A program made the position numbers and the translations under genes. This document shows, in pieces, positions 35,146-42,977 of a DNA stretch of 50,961 bases. The notes below the pieces were generated by a model. It had not been told where the DNA came from and made no database searches. It worked only from the letters and a program-made list of their open reading frames with translations. Position 1 is the first letter of the stretch, and each line of letters begins with the position of its first letter. Origin of the DNA: JAFIEN01 sp051859505 (GTDB taxonomy: Bacteria; Pseudomonadota; Alphaproteobacteria; Rhodobacterales; Rhodobacteraceae); NCBI GenBank assembly GCA_051859505.1, contig JBHYFN010000029.1, positions 1-50,961 of the forward strand. Reading direction: 5' to 3'.

Positions 35146-36753
35146 TCAGCCCTCCTGCTCCTCTGTCTCGTCCTCTGCCTCTTCCGAGGCAAGCTCGTCG
35201 GGATCGACCCAACCCAGCATGACACGCGCCGTCATCACCAGGTTCTGGGCCTCTTCAAGGCTCACGTCGAAGGGTTCGAGCACCCCGTCATCCTTGACCC
35301 GGTTGCCGTCCACCGTGGTCCAGCCGCCGGCAAGCTCCCAGTCGGCGCAGGTGGCGAAATCCTCGAGCGTCTTGACGCCATCCATGGCCAGCGCCTCGAT
35401 CATCTGGGGCGTCAGGCCGGGGAAATTGACAAGGCTGTCCTCGACGCCCAGTTCGCGGGCATGGTCCATCGCGGCCTTGTTCTTGGCCTCGAGGTAGTCG
35501 CGCGCGCGGGCCTGAAGCTCGTGCGCCGTGCTTTCGTCCACGCCCTCGATGACGAGAAGCTCCTCCTCGTCGACATAGGCGACCTCTTCGAGGTTGGTAA
35601 AGCCTTCGGCGACCAGAAGCTGGGCGAAGAATTCGTCAAGGTCCAGCGTGTCCATGAACAGCTTGGTCCGGGTCTCGAATTCGGCCTGACGGCGCTTGCT
35701 TTCCTCTTCCTCGGTCAGGATGTCGATGTTCAGGCCCGTCAGGATGGAGGCGAGGCGCACGTTTTGCCCCCGCCGCCCGATGGCCAGCGACAGCTGCTCT
35801 TCGGGGACCACGACCTCGATCCGCTCGGCATCCTCGTCGAACACGACCTTCGACACCTCGGCCGGCTGCAGCGCGTTGACAAGGAAGGTCGGCGTGTCCT
35901 CGTTCCAGGGGATGATGTCGATCTTCTCGCCCTGAAGCTCGTTCACCACGGCCTGCACGCGGCTGCCGCGCATGCCGACGCAGGCGCCGACCGGGTCGAT
36001 CGAATTGTCATAGCTGATGACGGCGATCTTGGCGCGGCTGCCCGGGTCGCGGGCGACGGCCTTGATCTCGATGATGCCCTCATAGATTTCGGGGACTTCC
36101 ATCTTGAAAAGCTCGGCCATGAATTCCGGCGCGGTGCGCGACAGGAAGATCTGCGGCCCCCGCTGTTCGCGCCGCACATCCTTGATGAAGCAGCGGATAC
36201 GGTCGCCGATGCGATAGGCCTCGCGCCCGATCTTTTCGTTGCGCCGCAGGATCGCCTCGCCCGCGCCCACGTCGACGATGACGTTGCCGTATTCCTCGCG
36301 CTTGACGGTGCCGTTGATGATCGTGCCGGCGCGGTCCTTGAATTCCTCGTACTGGCGGTCGCGCTCGGCCTCGCGGACCTTCTGCAGGATCACCTGCTTG
36401 GCCGATTGCGCGGCGATCCGGCCCAGATCGACGGGAGGCACTTCCTCGACGAAAGTGTCGCCGACCTGCGGATCCTCGAGATACTGTTTCGCCTGCTCGA
36501 CCGTCATCTCGGCCTGGTAATTCTCGACCGCGTCATCCTCGACCACGGTGCGCACGCGGGTGAACTTCGCCCGGCCGGTCTTGCGGTCGATGGTGACGCG
36601 AATGTCCATTTCGGCGCCGTAACGGCTCTTGGCGGCGCGGGCGAGGCTTTCCTCCATCGCCTCGACGACAAGCGCCGGGTCGATCATCTTCTCGCGCGCG
36701 ACCGCTTCGGCGGTCTGCAAAAGCTCGAGCTGGTTTGCCGATGTGATGGCCAT
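35146..36753 (-). CDS. nusA: Transcription termination/antitermination factor NusA
   Basis: 535 residues: N-terminal polymerase-binding domain (LLQTAEAVAREKMIDPALVV), S1 domain (about 130-200, INGTVKREEYGNVIVDVG), two KH domains (VGACVGMRGSRVQAVVNELQGE and EEQLSLAIGRRGQNVRLA), C-terminal helix-hairpin-helix repeats (FAQLLVAEGFTNLEEVAYVD, LAMDGVKTLEDFATCADWEL) and an acidic tail. The ATG shares a base with the rimP stop. In E. coli NusA modulates termination within its own operon; the leader terminator at 37392-37414 makes similar control plausible here. Confidence 0.97.
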   Translation of the reverse strand: MAITSANQLELLQTAEAVAREKMIDPALVVEAMEESLARAAKSRYGAEMDIRVTIDRKTGRAKFTRVRTVVEDDAVENYQAEMTVEQAKQYLEDPQVGDTFVEEVPPVDLGRIAAQSAKQVILQKVREAERDRQYEEFKDRAGTIINGTVKREEYGNVIVDVGAGEAILRRNEKIGREAYRIGDRIRCFIKDVRREQRGPQIFLSRTAPEFMAELFKMEVPEIYEGIIEIKAVARDPGSRAKIAVISYDNSIDPVGACVGMRGSRVQAVVNELQGEKIDIIPWNEDTPTFLVNALQPAEVSKVVFDEDAERIEVVVPEEQLSLAIGRRGQNVRLASILTGLNIDILTEEEESKRRQAEFETRTKLFMDTLDLDEFFAQLLVAEGFTNLEEVAYVDEEELLVIEGVDESTAHELQARARDYLEAKNKAAMDHARELGVEDSLVNFPGLTPQMIEALAMDGVKTLEDFATCADWELAGGWTTVDGNRVKDDGVLEPFDVSLEEAQNLVMTARVMLGWVDPDELASEEAEDETEEQEG

Positions 36754-37373
36754 CAGTGCTTCTCCTCTACAGCCCCGCTGGGGGCGTCTTCATCCTCGTC
36801 GCCGTCGATGACGGTCTCGACCTCGTCGAACTGGGCCTCGTCGATCAGGCCCGCATCCTTGCGTCCGCGCAGAACATTGCGGATCAGATCGTCGGTCAGC
36901 ACCAGCTTGGCATCCGACAGCCAGTCGAACTTGAGCCCGATGGTGACGGGTTCGCCGTGGTCCTCGATCTCGATCAGAACCTCATCCCCCTCGACGCCCG
37001 AGAGCAGGCCCTTGAAGCGCCGCCGCCCGTCGATCAGCTCTTCGGTCTCGATCCGGGCCTCGAACCCCTGCCACTGATCGAAATCCTTGAGCCGCGTCAG
37101 CGGGCGGTCGATCCCGGGCGAGGAGACTTCAAGCGTATAGGCATCGCTGATCGGATCCTCGACATCAAGGACAGCGCTGACGGCCGTCGAGATGCGGGCG
37201 CAATCGTCCACCTCGATCGTGCCGTCGGGTTTCTGCGCCATGATCTGCAGCGTAGCACTTTTGCCCGCCATGAGGCGGACCCGCACGAGTTCATAGCCCA
37301 TCCCTTCGATCAGGGGGGTGATGATCTCGGCGATGCGGCGGTCTATGGCGGCCTTGGCGATCAGATCGGTCAT
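36753..37373 (-). CDS. rimP: Ribosome maturation factor RimP
   Basis: 206 residues, family length. IITPLIEGMGYELVRVRL, the RISTAVSAVLDVEDPI block and the YTLEVSSPGIDRPL signature identify RimP, needed for 30S subunit assembly. The ATG at 37373 (MTDLIAKAAIDRR) follows GAAGG; the frame is open further upstream but would run through the leader terminator and promoter. First gene of the rimP-nusA-ylxR-infB operon. Confidence 0.96.
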   Translation of the reverse strand: MTDLIAKAAIDRRIAEIITPLIEGMGYELVRVRLMAGKSATLQIMAQKPDGTIEVDDCARISTAVSAVLDVEDPISDAYTLEVSSPGIDRPLTRLKDFDQWQGFEARIETEELIDGRRRFKGLLSGVEGDEVLIEIEDHGEPVTIGLKFDWLSDAKLVLTDDLIRNVLRGRKDAGLIDEAQFDEVETVIDGDEDEDAPSGAVEEKH

Positions 37374-37391
37374 TCGGTGGCCTTCAAGCAC

Positions 37392-37414
37392 AAAAAAACG
37401 GGCGCGCGGCCCGT
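37392..37414 (-). terminator. Intrinsic terminator in the rimP leader (attenuator candidate)
   Basis: On the minus strand ACGGGC-CGCGC-GCCCGT is followed at once by a run of seven T, a textbook rho-independent terminator, 19 bases before the rimP start codon. Read from the candidate promoter at 37470-37498, it lies inside the leader RNA, so transcripts must read through it to reach rimP. Confidence 0.75.
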
Positions 37415-37431
37415 CGATATTTCCCGGTGGA

Positions 37432-37454
37432 GCCTTGGGGGTGGAGGCCAAGGC
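37432..37454 (-). promoter_or_regulatory. Upstream leader hairpin before the rimP terminator
   Basis: GCCTTGG and CCAAGGC form a perfect 7-base stem with a 9-base loop between the candidate promoter and the terminator. It could act as an antitermination, pause or protein-binding element of the leader. Confidence 0.45.
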
Positions 37455-37469
37455 GCCGCTGTCAAAGGG

Positions 37470-37498
37470 CGTATACTGCGTGAGGAGAGGCAGCGCAA
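37470..37498 (-). promoter_or_regulatory. Candidate housekeeping promoter of rimP-nusA-ylxR-infB
   Basis: On the minus strand TTGCGC (37498-37493) and TATACG (37475-37470) are separated by exactly 17 bases. Transcription would begin near 37463, giving a leader of about 90 bases that contains both hairpins. Confidence 0.5.
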
Positions 37499-37595
37499 GT
37501 GCCTCACCATACCTCACGGGGCGGGCCAGCTTTCATTCCCCTTGGAGCAGACACGCATGCGTCTACGATTCCGCTTCGAATCGCCAAATCACTTC

Positions 37596-37601
37596 TATAG
37601 T
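37596..37601 (+). promoter_or_regulatory. Possible -10 element of the PBECR-like gene (leaderless transcript)
   Basis: TATAGT ends nine bases before the ATG at 37610, which would put transcription start within two or so bases of the start codon. No Shine-Dalgarno sequence precedes the ATG, which fits a leaderless mRNA. The -35 region is weak (CTTCGA). Confidence 0.35.
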
Positions 37602-37609
37602 TCAGATAC

Positions 37610-38002
37610 ATGAACCCAGATATCGTCAGGTTGGCGCATGGTGAGATCGGTGGCCCGATCATAGTCGGACGGGTCCGCTCGGTCGTTGCAAGTCGGTATG
37701 GCGCCGAAGAGAATTGGGTCTGGCTGTCCAAGCAGACACTTCAAAAGCAATTGTTGCACCACCCGGAAATCACGCTTGATTACTACGAAGACCTCGAATG
37801 GTTGTTTAGGCATGGAGAGGTCGTCGAGGATTATCAACCGGGTCGCTTCCACGTTTTTGCGGGTCAGGGAGTGCAGTCGATCCAGACAAGGATGAAGGCA
37901 TGTCTGAAGGTGGTCTCTGGCAACAGGCGCATTATGATGGTCAGCCTGCATGCTGTCCGTGCGAGGGACTATCGAAGGCTTCTCAGGAGATCAAAAAAGT
38001 AA
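37610..38002 (+). CDS. Small protein resembling phage BECR-fold nucleases (PBECR-like), possible orphan toxin
   Basis: 130 residues. From memory of the family, VWLSKQTLQKQLLHHPEITLDYYEDL near the N-terminus, here split as WLSKQTLQKQ and HHPEITLDYYE, followed by short strands (RFHVFAGQG, ACLKVVSGNRRIMMVSLHAV) and a basic end RDYRRLLRRSKK, fit the phage-Barnase-EndoU-ColicinE5/D-RelE-like domains usually fused to Mu-F-like head proteins. Here it stands alone. Codon use is unlike the neighbours: seven AGG, one AGA, one ATA, and many TTG and CAA. No ribosome site is seen. No antitoxin or phage gene is adjacent. RNase activity is an inference; it may also be a decayed phage remnant or an unrelated small protein. 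Confidence 0.55.
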   Translation: MNPDIVRLAHGEIGGPIIVGRVRSVVASRYGAEENWVWLSKQTLQKQLLHHPEITLDYYEDLEWLFRHGEVVEDYQPGRFHVFAGQGVQSIQTRMKACLKVVSGNRRIMMVSLHAVRARDYRRLLRRSKK

Positions 38003-38038
38003 AGGCCCCCCGAGGGAGGCCTGTCTGGGAAGGGGCCT
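38003..38038 (+). terminator. Possible terminator after the PBECR-like gene
   Basis: AGGCCCCCC pairs with GGGAGGCCT (38014-38022, one mismatch), and AGGCCCC can instead pair perfectly with GGGGCCT at 38032-38038. Strong stems but no T-run. The remaining 38039-38228 interval is comparatively AT-rich; I see no gene or RNA in it. Confidence 0.4.
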
Positions 38039-38228
38039 GCTAGTCACCCCCAATCGCTCCCGACTCGCGTCGGTGCTGCGGTAAGCAGATATTTCGCCGC
38101 GTCCCCCAGACATGCGCGATTATAGCGCAAATCCGTGTATCCGGCAAGGATTTCCGGATGTTGGAAGTGACGGCCGGCTTCATGGCTAACCTATTGAAAG
38201 GGCATTCCAAAGCTCGTCAGGCTAATCT

Positions 38229-39605
38229 TCAGCCGAAATGCCACCGTTCGGCAATCCGGCAATCGTCAAGCGGAAGGGTCGCCCCAAGCGTTCCGCCATG
38301 CGCAAGCTGGCGGGAATGGCCATCCACAAAGGGCACATGGGCCACGACCGCGACCCTGCCACGTTCGGCGCAGTCAGACTGCAGGTGGGCATAGATCCCG
38401 GCGCGGAGCGCGCTGTCGAAACTGGCGCGCGCCTCAAGCAGCAGGGCGCGGAAAGCGCTGTCTTCGCCAAGCCCGGCCCAGGCGCCGGCAGGCGCGGTCG
38501 CGCAGGCAAAGGCCCAGTCCTCGGTCATCCGGCCGGCTGACAGGCGCAGCCGCAATTGCGCGGGCCAGTCGGGGCCGATCCGGCCGGCCAGCCACCTTGC
38601 CCGGTCGGGATCGGCCAACGGCGCAGAGGGAGGCAGCAGATACTGATTCGACGCCCCCAGCGGGTGATCCTCGGCCGGCACACCCCGGCCCCCAAGCCGC
38701 CGGTCGATCAGATCCTGCCTGTCGAGGGCGGTCTTGAGGGCGCGGGCCATATCGTCATCGGCCCCGGGAAGCTCGGCGATCAGGCGGGCGTTGCCCTGCA
38801 CTTCGGTCAGGGCCAGGCCTGCCTCCGCCTCGACCAGGGCGCGGTGTGCGGGGGCTATGGCGTTGATGGCATCGACCCGCCCGAGGGTCAGGGCGGCGAT
38901 GCGCGCGGACTGGCTTTCGATGACCTGCGCGTCGATCCTGTCGAACCATCCGGCGCGGCCGTCCTTGTAATGCGCCTCGACCCGGCTGAGCAGCACACGC
39001 TGCCCCGGTTCGATCCGGTCAAGCCGGTAAAGCCCTGTCCCCGTCCCGTCGAAACCACGCTCGGCCGGGGCGATGATCAGGTGCGGATCGGCCAGCAGGA
39101 AGGGGAAATCGGCATTGCCGCCCTGCAAGGTGAACCGGATCTGCGCCGGTCCGACGGCGCGCATCTCTTCGATCTGGGCGATGATGCCATGGGCGGGCGA
39201 GGTCGGTTGGCGATGGATCGCGAAAGAGGCGATCACATCCTCGGGGGCAAGCGCCGTGCCGTCGTGAAAGGTCACACCCTTGCGCAAGGTGATCGTCCAG
39301 ACCCGCGCGTCCGGCCCGGCTTCCCAGCTTTCGGCAAGCTCGCCCAGCAACTCGCCCGTTGCCGAAACCTCGGTCAGGCAGTCATAGACCGCGCCCTGAC
39401 GCACCACCCGGTCGAAGGTGCCCTGGGGGGCCGCCGGGTTCCAGCTGTCCATCGCCCGCCCGCCCGACAGCCCAAGCCGCAGGGTGCCGCGCCGCACCTG
39501 CGCCTGAAGCGGCACGCCGCCCGCCGCCAGAACACCGGCCAGCATCCCCCCGGCGATCAGGCCGCGTCTGCTGATCGGCCTCAGGGCGCGGGCAGGGCGG
39601 TTCAT
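38229..39605 (-). CDS. ABC transporter substrate-binding protein, family 5 (peptide/nickel type)
   Basis: 458 residues. A twin-arginine-type signal (SRRGLIAGGMLAGVLAAGG) precedes the SBP_bac_5 domain: RGTLRLGLSGGRAMDSWNP, TFDRVVRQGAVYDCL, ARVWTITLRKGVTFHDGTAL and TGLYRLDRIEPGQRVLL. The family binds oligopeptides, dipeptides or similar ligands in the periplasm. No permease or ATPase is adjacent. The ATG at 39605 overlaps the stop of the proline iminopeptidase gene by four bases, suggesting proline-rich peptides or related compounds as ligand; this is inference. Confidence 0.9.
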   Translation of the reverse strand: MNRPARALRPISRRGLIAGGMLAGVLAAGGVPLQAQVRRGTLRLGLSGGRAMDSWNPAAPQGTFDRVVRQGAVYDCLTEVSATGELLGELAESWEAGPDARVWTITLRKGVTFHDGTALAPEDVIASFAIHRQPTSPAHGIIAQIEEMRAVGPAQIRFTLQGGNADFPFLLADPHLIIAPAERGFDGTGTGLYRLDRIEPGQRVLLSRVEAHYKDGRAGWFDRIDAQVIESQSARIAALTLGRVDAINAIAPAHRALVEAEAGLALTEVQGNARLIAELPGADDDMARALKTALDRQDLIDRRLGGRGVPAEDHPLGASNQYLLPPSAPLADPDRARWLAGRIGPDWPAQLRLRLSAGRMTEDWAFACATAPAGAWAGLGEDSAFRALLLEARASFDSALRAGIYAHLQSDCAERGRVAVVAHVPFVDGHSRQLAHGGTLGATLPLDDCRIAERWHFG

Positions 39606-40582
39606 CCGCCGACCTCGCGGGCCAGCGCATCCATGCTGCGTACCAGTTCCGCCGTGATGCCCGGTTCCGACAAGGCATGTCCGGCGCGGGCAACCAGATG
39701 CAGCCGCGACCGGGGCCAACCGGCGGCCAGCCGATAGGCGGCGGCGGGCGGGCAGATCATGTCGTATCGCCCTTGCACGATCACCCCGGGAATTTGCGTG
39801 ATCCGGTCAAGCCGGTTCATGATCTGGGTATCCTCGGTCAGAAAGCCGTCGTTCTGGAAGTAGTGATTCTCCAAACGGGCAAAGGCCCGGGCATATTCCG
39901 CCGGAGTTTCACCGCCGAAACCGTCGCTGTCGATCGAGGCGAGGGCATTCTCCCATCCGGCCCAGATGCGGGCGTGGCGGATCTCGGTCTGAAGGTCGCC
40001 GGAAAAGAGCCGCCGGTGATAGGCGCCGATCAGGTCGTCCCTCTCATCCTTCGGGATAGGTTCGACGAAACGCGCCCAGAGATCGGGCCAGAACTGACCC
40101 GCACCGCCGCCATAGAACCAGTCCAGCTCGGGCCGCGTCATCAGGAACACCCCGCGCAGCGCCAGCGCCAGCACCCGGTCCGGGTGTTCCTCGGCATAGA
40201 TCAGGGCAAGCGTCGCGCCCCAGCTGCCGCCGAACACAAGCCAGCGGTCGATGCCAAGGGTTGCCCGGATATGCTCGATATCGGCGACAAGGTGCCAGGT
40301 CGTATTGGCCTCGACCCCGGCATGGGGGCGGGACCGGCCACAGCCGCGCTGGTCGAACAGGATGATCCGGTAGACGGCCGGATCGAAATACCGCCGCATC
40401 GCCGGGCTACAGCCCCCGCCGGGGCCACCATGCAGCACCACGACCGGCAATCCGTCGCGCCGGCCGCATTGTTCGACATAGATCCGGTGCCCGTCGCCCA
40501 CATCAAGCATCCGCTGATCGTACGGGTCGATCGGCGGATAAAGATGCTGGGATGCGCGCTTTTGACCAGAGACCTTGTCCAT
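39602..40582 (-). CDS. pip: Proline iminopeptidase (peptidase S33)
   Basis: 326-residue alpha/beta hydrolase. The oxyanion region VVLHGGPGGGCSPAMRRYFD and DQRGCGRSRPH, and the nucleophile elbow VFGGSWGATLAL (Ser), are typical of Pip, which removes N-terminal proline from peptides; the acid and base lie in QGRYDMICP and RAGHALSEPG. The ATG at 40582 follows AGGAG; an ATG at 40618 would lie in the divergent ubiG promoter region. Cytoplasmic, no signal. Confidence 0.94.
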   Translation of the reverse strand: MDKVSGQKRASQHLYPPIDPYDQRMLDVGDGHRIYVEQCGRRDGLPVVVLHGGPGGGCSPAMRRYFDPAVYRIILFDQRGCGRSRPHAGVEANTTWHLVADIEHIRATLGIDRWLVFGGSWGATLALIYAEEHPDRVLALALRGVFLMTRPELDWFYGGGAGQFWPDLWARFVEPIPKDERDDLIGAYHRRLFSGDLQTEIRHARIWAGWENALASIDSDGFGGETPAEYARAFARLENHYFQNDGFLTEDTQIMNRLDRITQIPGVIVQGRYDMICPPAAAYRLAAGWPRSRLHLVARAGHALSEPGITAELVRSMDALAREVGG

Positions 40583-40644
40583 GACACTCCTATATAGCGT
40601 GCAGGTGGTGGCCGCCACGCCTTAGCTGAGCAGGACAGGACCGG

Positions 40645-41391
40645 ATGACGCAGACGAGAGCAAGCACCATCGACCCCGGCGAGATCGCCAAGTTCGAGGC
40701 GATGGCCGCCGAATGGTGGGATCTGAACGGCAAGTTCAAGCCGCTGCACATGCTCAATCCCTGCCGGCTTGACTACATCACCCGCCAGATCGCCGCCGAA
40801 TTCGGGCGCGACCTCTCGGCTCCGGCCCCGTTCGAGGGGCTGCGCCTTCTGGATATCGGTTGCGGCGGCGGGCTTCTGTGCGAGCCGATGACCCGGCTGG
40901 GCGCCACGGTCGTGGGCGTCGATGCGGCGCCGCGCAACATTCCGGTGGCCCAGATCCACGCGGCGCAATCGGGGCTGGAGATCGACTATCGCATCGGCAC
41001 CGCCGAAGAGCTGGCCGAGGCGGGCGAACAGTTCGACATCGTGCTGAACATGGAAGTGGTCGAACATGTGGCCGATCCCCTGGCCTATCTGACCGCCTGC
41101 CAGCAGTTGTTGCGGCCGGGTGGCCTGCACATCTGCTCGACCCTGAACCGCAACCCGAAATCCTATGCCTTCGCCATCATCGGCGCCGAGCATGTCATGC
41201 GCTGGCTGCCCAAGGGCACGCATGAATGGTCGAAGTTCATCACGCCCGACGAGCTTTATGCCCTGCTGCGCGATGCCGGGCTGAACCCGGTGGATCGCAA
41301 GGGGATGGTCTTCAACCCCCTGACCTGGTCCTGGGGGCTGTCGGAACGGGATCTGTCGGTCAACTATGTGACGACAAGCCTCAAACCCTGA
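40645..41391 (+). CDS. ubiG: Bifunctional ubiquinone O-methyltransferase UbiG
   Basis: 248 residues. N-terminal EIAKFEAMAAEWWDLNGKFK and KPLHMLNPCRLDYI are diagnostic for UbiG; the SAM site is LLDIGCGGGLLCEPM (about 68-82), followed by IVLNMEVVEHVADP. It makes both O-methylations in ubiquinone synthesis at the membrane surface. It diverges from pip across 62 bases and converges on marR, 10 bases apart. Confidence 0.97.
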   Translation: MTQTRASTIDPGEIAKFEAMAAEWWDLNGKFKPLHMLNPCRLDYITRQIAAEFGRDLSAPAPFEGLRLLDIGCGGGLLCEPMTRLGATVVGVDAAPRNIPVAQIHAAQSGLEIDYRIGTAEELAEAGEQFDIVLNMEVVEHVADPLAYLTACQQLLRPGGLHICSTLNRNPKSYAFAIIGAEHVMRWLPKGTHEWSKFITPDELYALLRDAGLNPVDRKGMVFNPLTWSWGLSERDLSVNYVTTSLKP

Positions 41392-41401
41392 TCCGACGCG
41401 C

Positions 41402-41848
41402 CTATTCGCCTTCGGACAGCCGCAGCCGCATCTCGCGCAGGACAGGCAGCGCCGTCCTGACCCTTTCCGCGCCGATCTTGTCCACCACATCGGCAATCAT
41501 CGGCGTGATCGCCGCGACGGCGGCATTGCGGGCGGCAAGGCCCGACGGGCTGATCGAGACCATCTTGCGCCGCGCATCATCCCAGTCGGGCCGGATATGC
41601 ACCCAGCCCGCCCATTCCAGCTTGCCCAGCGTATTGGTCATGGCGCCGCGGGTCAGGTGAAAGGTCCGGGCAAGCTGCGCCGGCGATTTTTCCTGCCCGC
41701 TATGGGCCAGATGGTTCAGGACCGAGAAATGCGAAAGCTCCATCCCCCGCGGCAGAACCTTGGCAACATTGATCCGGGCAAGCTGGTCGACCATGAGGAT
41801 TTCGCTGAAAAGCGTCACGGCCAGCGAGTCTGTCCCCTTGTCCGTCAC
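41402..41848 (-). CDS. MarR-family transcriptional regulator
   Basis: 148 residues with a winged helix: MELSHFSVLNHLAHSGQEKSP, the recognition region ARTFHLTRGAMTNTLGKLEWAG, and the wing IRPDWDDARRKMVSISPSG. Binds DNA as a dimer, often released by small phenolic or oxidant ligands. Its ATG overlaps the amidase stop (ATGA), so it is the last gene of the comF-grxC-amidase run; it may control that operon, but no operator was identified. Confidence 0.92.
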   Translation of the reverse strand: MTDKGTDSLAVTLFSEILMVDQLARINVAKVLPRGMELSHFSVLNHLAHSGQEKSPAQLARTFHLTRGAMTNTLGKLEWAGWVHIRPDWDDARRKMVSISPSGLAARNAAVAAITPMIADVVDKIGAERVRTALPVLREMRLRLSEGE

Positions 41849-42678
41849 GGCGCCGCGAACCCCCTGTCATGGGTCAGCGACGGGATCCGGTGACGGGCCT
41901 CGGCCACGGCGGCGCGATCAAGCGCGACATAGGTGATGCACGGCTCTGTGCCCGCGTCCGACAGAACCTCGCCCCAGGGCGAGACGATCAGGGAATGGCC
42001 ATAGGTGCGCCGGGGCGGCTGTTCCACGCTGGCCGGGTGCAATCCGGTCTGGGCCGGGGCAAGAACCCAGCAGCCGGTCTCGATCGCGCGGGCGCGCAGC
42101 AGCGGTTCCCAATGTGCAGCACCCGTCACTTGGGAAAAGGCGGCGGGGGCGACGATGACCTCGGCCCCGGCCTTGGCGAGCGCCCGGTGCAGATGGGGAA
42201 AGCGCAGATCGTAACAGATCGTCAGACCCAGCGTTGCGAACGGCGTCTCGACCACGACCGCCCGGTCGCCCGGGCGATAGCTGGCCGATTCGCGATAGGT
42301 CTCGGACTCGCTCACATTGACGTCGAACATGTGGATCTTGTCATAGCGGGCACGGATCGCGCCTGTCGGGTCGATCACGAACATCCGGTTGGCAAAGCGC
42401 CCATCCGCATCCCCCGTCAGGATCCCGAGCGATCCGATCACCAGCCAGATCCCAAGCTCTGCCGCCTCGGACCGAAGCGCGGCCAGCGTGGCATCCGCCT
42501 CTTCATGCGACAGAACCTCGGCCTGCCGCGCCCGGTTCGAGGACATGCAGTTCGTCATCTCGGGCGTCAGGACAAAGCCCGCACCTTGCCCCGCCGCCTC
42601 GCGCAGCATGGTGCGCACCGTGTCGAGGTTCTCGTCCGGGCGGTCCGAGGCGGTGATCTGCAGAAGCGCGGTCTTCAT
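41845..42678 (-). CDS. Carbon-nitrogen hydrolase, Nit1-like (possible deaminated glutathione amidase)
   Basis: 277-residue nitrilase-superfamily amidase with the triad E40 (LTPEMTNC), K114 (RYDKIHMFDVNV) and C155 (LTICYDLRFPHLHRAL). The segment DKIHMFDVNVSESETYRES is typical of the Nit1/YbeM branch, shown in yeast, mammals and E. coli to hydrolyse deaminated glutathione. The gene overlaps grxC by four bases, which agrees with a glutathione-related job. Exact substrate is inferred. Confidence 0.9.
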   Translation of the reverse strand: MKTALLQITASDRPDENLDTVRTMLREAAGQGAGFVLTPEMTNCMSSNRARQAEVLSHEEADATLAALRSEAAELGIWLVIGSLGILTGDADGRFANRMFVIDPTGAIRARYDKIHMFDVNVSESETYRESASYRPGDRAVVVETPFATLGLTICYDLRFPHLHRALAKAGAEVIVAPAAFSQVTGAAHWEPLLRARAIETGCWVLAPAQTGLHPASVEQPPRRTYGHSLIVSPWGEVLSDAGTEPCITYVALDRAAVAEARHRIPSLTHDRGFAAP

Positions 42679-42944
42679 GTCCGCAACAGCGGGTCAAGCC
42701 GGCCGGCATGGTCCAGCGNNNNNNNNNNCGCATGCAGATCGTCGCAGCCGCCGATATGCTGCCCGTCGATGAAGATCTGCGGCACGGTCCGGCCGCCCTT
42801 GGCGCGGCTGACCATCTCGGCCCGCTTGTCGGGCTGGCGCGAGAGGTCGATCTCGGTGAAGCTCACGCCCTTTCGGGTCAGAAGCCGCTTGGCGGCATGG
42901 CAATAGCCGCACAGCGGCGAGGTATAGATTTCGACAGCGGGCAT
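42675..42944 (-). CDS. grxC: Glutaredoxin 3 (interrupted by an assembly N-run)
   Basis: About 85 real residues. The active site is CGYC in EIYTSPLCGYCHAAKRLL; the glutathione site is TVPQIFIDGQHIGGCDDL. Ten Ns fall after CDDLHA; reading resumes in frame as LDHAGRLDPLLRT. Since normal Grx3 reads CDDL-x-A-LD, nothing seems to be missing: removing the Ns and one copy of a CG shared by both flanks restores a standard C-terminus. It reduces disulfides with glutathione. Overlaps the amidase gene and follows comF by 33 bases. Confidence 0.92.
   Translation of the reverse strand: MPAVEIYTSPLCGYCHAAKRLLTRKGVSFTEIDLSRQPDKRAEMVSRAKGGRTVPQIFIDGQHIGGCDDLHAXXXXLDHAGRLDPLLRT
42719..42728. other. Run of ten N bases inside grxC (contig join)
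   Basis: The only ambiguous stretch in the window. The left flank ends CCAGCG and the right flank begins CGCATG, sharing CG. Ten Ns plus the repeated CG make 12 bases, exactly four codons, where the protein family has none. Confidence 0.95.
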
Positions 42945-42977
42945 CTTGTTGTCCTGTCAGGCTGGCTTTGCCTGAAA

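Noticed and set aside
32170..37077. A 1635-codon open frame on the plus strand
   Set aside because: It lies opposite infB, ylxR, nusA and rimP, is rich in His, Asp, Arg and Leu in the manner of reversed high-GC codons, and matches no family; it is a shadow of the real genes.
37415..37611. A tRNA gene (such as metY) ahead of rimP, suggested by the terminator there
   Set aside because: I found no cloverleaf and no TTCGA-type T-loop; the region is better read as promoter and leader.
37504..37731. A 75-codon minus-strand frame opposite the PBECR-like gene as its antitoxin
   Set aside because: It overlaps the gene and the rimP promoter region, has no ribosome site and no antitoxin-like motif.
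38039..38228. A small RNA or gene in the AT-richer stretch after the PBECR-like gene
   Set aside because: No open frame with a ribosome site, no tRNA-like fold and no clear promoter was seen.
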